DNA of 64,000 nucleotides from Helcobacillus massiliensis (lineage in GTDB: Bacteria; Actinomycetota; Actinomycetes; Actinomycetales; Dermabacteraceae): assembly GCF_014191425.1 (NCBI RefSeq), contig NZ_JACHWP010000001.1:806001-870000 (forward strand), written 5' to 3'. The position numbers and the translations under genes were made by a program. Under the pieces are notes generated by a model, which made no database searches, had not been told where the DNA came from, and worked only from the letters and a program-made list of their open reading frames with translations. Shown in pieces: positions 62,377-64,000 of this stretch (its first letter is position 1; each line of letters starts with the position of its first letter).

Positions 62377-64000
62377 CGCTCTCCCGGGGTGGTGTCGGGC
62401 AGGGACAGGGTGCGCGGGGCTGAGCTCGAGGTGCTGCCGCCGAGGTCGAGGGCTGCGAACGGGTCATCGTGCGGGACGTCCCCGTCGGCGATCCAGGCGG
62501 GGATGGTGGACCGGGCCACGGTCTCGGTGAGGTCCTTCAGCTCCGTCACGTGGGGGGCGTCGTGCGCGTCGTAGACGAGCGCCGTGGTCTCCCCCGTGCT
62601 GAGGCGGTGGATGATGTGTCCCGCGCCGGGGCCGCGCTCCTTCGGGTCCTGCGATGCTGTGCCAGTGTGCTGCAGGGAGCGCTCGATGATCGCCTGGAAG
62701 GCGTCGGCACCGCCGGTCACGAGCTCCTCCGGGATGCTGGGCTCGCCGCGGCGGGTGGTCCAGCGCAGAACCGTCCCGTTCGTTGAGACGCCGAGGAGGT
62801 GCAGGAACAGCCAGTCCTCGCTCGAACGCAGCGGCTTCTTCCGCACCTGCCAGTGCACATGGAGCATGAGGGCGTGCGGTGCCTTCTGGGCGGCGGGTGC
62901 GAGGGCGCGGCGCAGCTGCTCCTGCTCCTCGACGGGCAACGGCAGCGGATTCGCCGAGCCCGGTCCGATCATGGAGACGCAGTCATAGAAGTCCGGCAGC
63001 GGGTCGACGGCTGCGAGGGCGGGAAGGACCTGCTTGAGGTATTCGAGATTCGGAATGCCACGGCCGTGCCGCAGGCCCCAGCCGGCTTCACCACTGTACA
63101 GCCTGATGGTGAGCTCATCGGCCCCGGGCTCCAGGCCGAAGAACACGCCGTAGACCCGTGTGCCGTGGTGATCGGCGAGCCCCTCCTCGAGGTGGGACTC
63201 CTTGAGGGAATCTGTCATGGCGCGGAGCACGTTCCGGTGCACGCCCTTGCGCAGAATCTGATCCATCTCCGGGGACAGCTGGACGCGTCGACCGTCCGCC
63301 GCATAGACCGTCACGTCCTTCGTCGTGCTGGTGCTGCCGCGGTTGAGCTCCACGAAGCAGACCGCGCCCGCACCGGCGAGCGGCACGGTGCAGCGCGCCA
63401 TCGCCTCGGACAGCGCGCTGATCACCCGTGCGCGGATCTCGGGCGGCAGCAGGTCCGGCACCGGTCGCCCGGCCGACGGGGCGGGCCTCGGGATCGCCCG
63501 GAGGTTGCGGCGGTGCTCGGTCTCCTGCTGCTGAACGCGCTCGAACATCAGATGGTGGCGGAACCCGTAGGCGTCGTCCACCCAGTTCGCCTGCGTGCGC
63601 ACGAGCCGGCCGTCATCCAGCAGCGTGAGGGCATCGCAGCTCTCACTGCCGGAGGCGCCTTCACGGATCGGCGTGCGCGCCCCGTCGGCCTCGGCGAGGG
63701 GGATGAGGAACTGTCGCGACGTCCCGTCGGCACCGCGGGTGGTGAGCAGCCGGGATTCGTACGGCTCGGGCACCTTCGCGGGCCCCGTGCCCTCCTCGTC
63801 GATCCACGGGACCTCGGAGGCGTCGGAGACCTCCCGGGCGCGGATCTCACCGTTCTCCTCGGTGATGAGCATCGCAAGGCCCTGAGCGCGGCGGAAGCGC
63901 TTCACGGGAATCTCCTCGAGCGGAGGGATCAGCCACGTCGACCGGCGGGAGCGGAACGTCTCGCTGTCCTCGATCTCGAAGCGGTTGCACTCCTTGTCCT
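62373..64000 (-). CDS. Uncharacterised large protein, N terminus outside the window
   Basis: Reading frame open to the right edge (at least 541 codons). Codons beyond the GTG at 63905 still read as good protein (CNRFEIEDSETFRSRRSTWL, IPPLEEIPVKRF), so the start lies past 64000. Soluble, acidic, no signal peptide or membrane segment. The middle has VCFVELNRGSTSTTKDVTVY and GTRVYGVFFGLEPGADELTI; the C-terminal tail is low-complexity (LDLGGSTSSSAPRTLSLPD). I recognise no family. Its stop overlaps the MOSC start, so the two are coupled. Confidence 0.75.
   Translation of the reverse strand, partial: DKECNRFEIEDSETFRSRRSTWLIPPLEEIPVKRFRRAQGLAMLITEENGEIRAREVSDASEVPWIDEEGTGPAKVPEPYESRLLTTRGADGTSRQFLIPLAEADGARTPIREGASGSESCDALTLLDDGRLVRTQANWVDDAYGFRHHLMFERVQQQETEHRRNLRAIPRPAPSAGRPVPDLLPPEIRARVISALSEAMARCTVPLAGAGAVCFVELNRGSTSTTKDVTVYAADGRRVQLSPEMDQILRKGVHRNVLRAMTDSLKESHLEEGLADHHGTRVYGVFFGLEPGADELTIRLYSGEAGWGLRHGRGIPNLEYLKQVLPALAAVDPLPDFYDCVSMIGPGSANPLPLPVEEQEQLRRALAPAAQKAPHALMLHVHWQVRKKPLRSSEDWLFLHLLGVSTNGTVLRWTTRRGEPSIPEELVTGGADAFQAIIERSLQHTGTASQDPKERGPGAGHIIHRLSTGETTALVYDAHDAPHVTELKDLTETVARSTIPAWIADGDVPHDDPFAALDLGGSTSSSAPRTLSLPDTTPGER

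Overview
The window is one stretch of a high-GC actinobacterial chromosome. Pointers to this are the lipB-lipA-DUF4191-RDD-glnA block, the glnA2-glnE pair, a Suf system with SufU, a homodimeric-type AceE next to a DUF3052 gene, a discrete FAS-II cluster (fabD-fabH-acpP-fabF) followed by DUF3145, and an HrcA/CIRCE-linked dnaJ. FAS-II rather than a giant FAS-I, plus the gene order, suggests Micrococcales, possibly Dermabacteraceae/Brachybacterium-like; the genus is a guess. Nearly all of it is core chromosome. I see no insertion sequence, integrase, prophage block or CRISPR array. Gene density is very high, with many ATGA/GTGA 4-base overlaps.

Layout. 1-3.2 kb: end of a kinase-like gene (cut by the left edge), then lipB, lipA and a DUF4191 membrane protein (lipoylation). 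3.3-14.1 kb: RDD protein, glnA1, an amidase translationally coupled to a NarL-type two-component system, and the reverse-strand nitrogen operon glnA2-glnE-nuclease. 14.3-19.2 kb: panB, a SPOR-like mini-protein, map, ppgK, RNase P RNA (reverse strand), yaaA. 18.3-22 kb: sufS-sufU-nif3 and a DMT exporter. 22.2-26.2 kb: a large secreted subtilase and a lipoprotein gene broken by a one-base frameshift. 26.3-30 kb: tRNA-Val, DUF3052, aceE. 30-35.8 kb: GntR regulator, FAS-II cluster, DUF3145, def and an OsmC-like gene. 36.2-36.7 kb: two tRNAs. 36.7-44.4 kb: MFS exporter, dnaG, dgt, dusB, glyS. 44.5-48.2 kb: a zinc uptake operon with its Fur-family regulator and a DedA-like protein. 48.1-55.8 kb: one reverse-strand run HIT-phoH-ybeY-CNNM-era, then a leucine-rich leader peptide and leuA-recO-uppS. 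55.8-58.9 kb: hrcA-dnaJ-rsmE behind a CIRCE element. 59-64 kb: DUF3097, a small membrane protein, then hemW, a MOSC protein and a large unrecognised protein cut by the right edge.

Three sequence-level patterns stand out. (1) The 10-mer GGCCGACGGG/CCCGTCGGCC occurs about 28 times in 64 kb, in several reading frames and on both strands, and forms perfect palindromes or a terminator-like stem between genes, as DNA-uptake or other hyper-iterated motifs do. (2) leuA is preceded by a leader peptide with 6 Leu in 18 codons and RNA arms that can alternately form a hairpin or mask the leuA ribosome-binding site. (3) At least ten start codons lie 6-7 nt downstream of a TANNNT-like -10 box, so leaderless transcription appears common and was used to choose starts. 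No intergenic stretch longer than about 300 bases lacks a gene or RNA.
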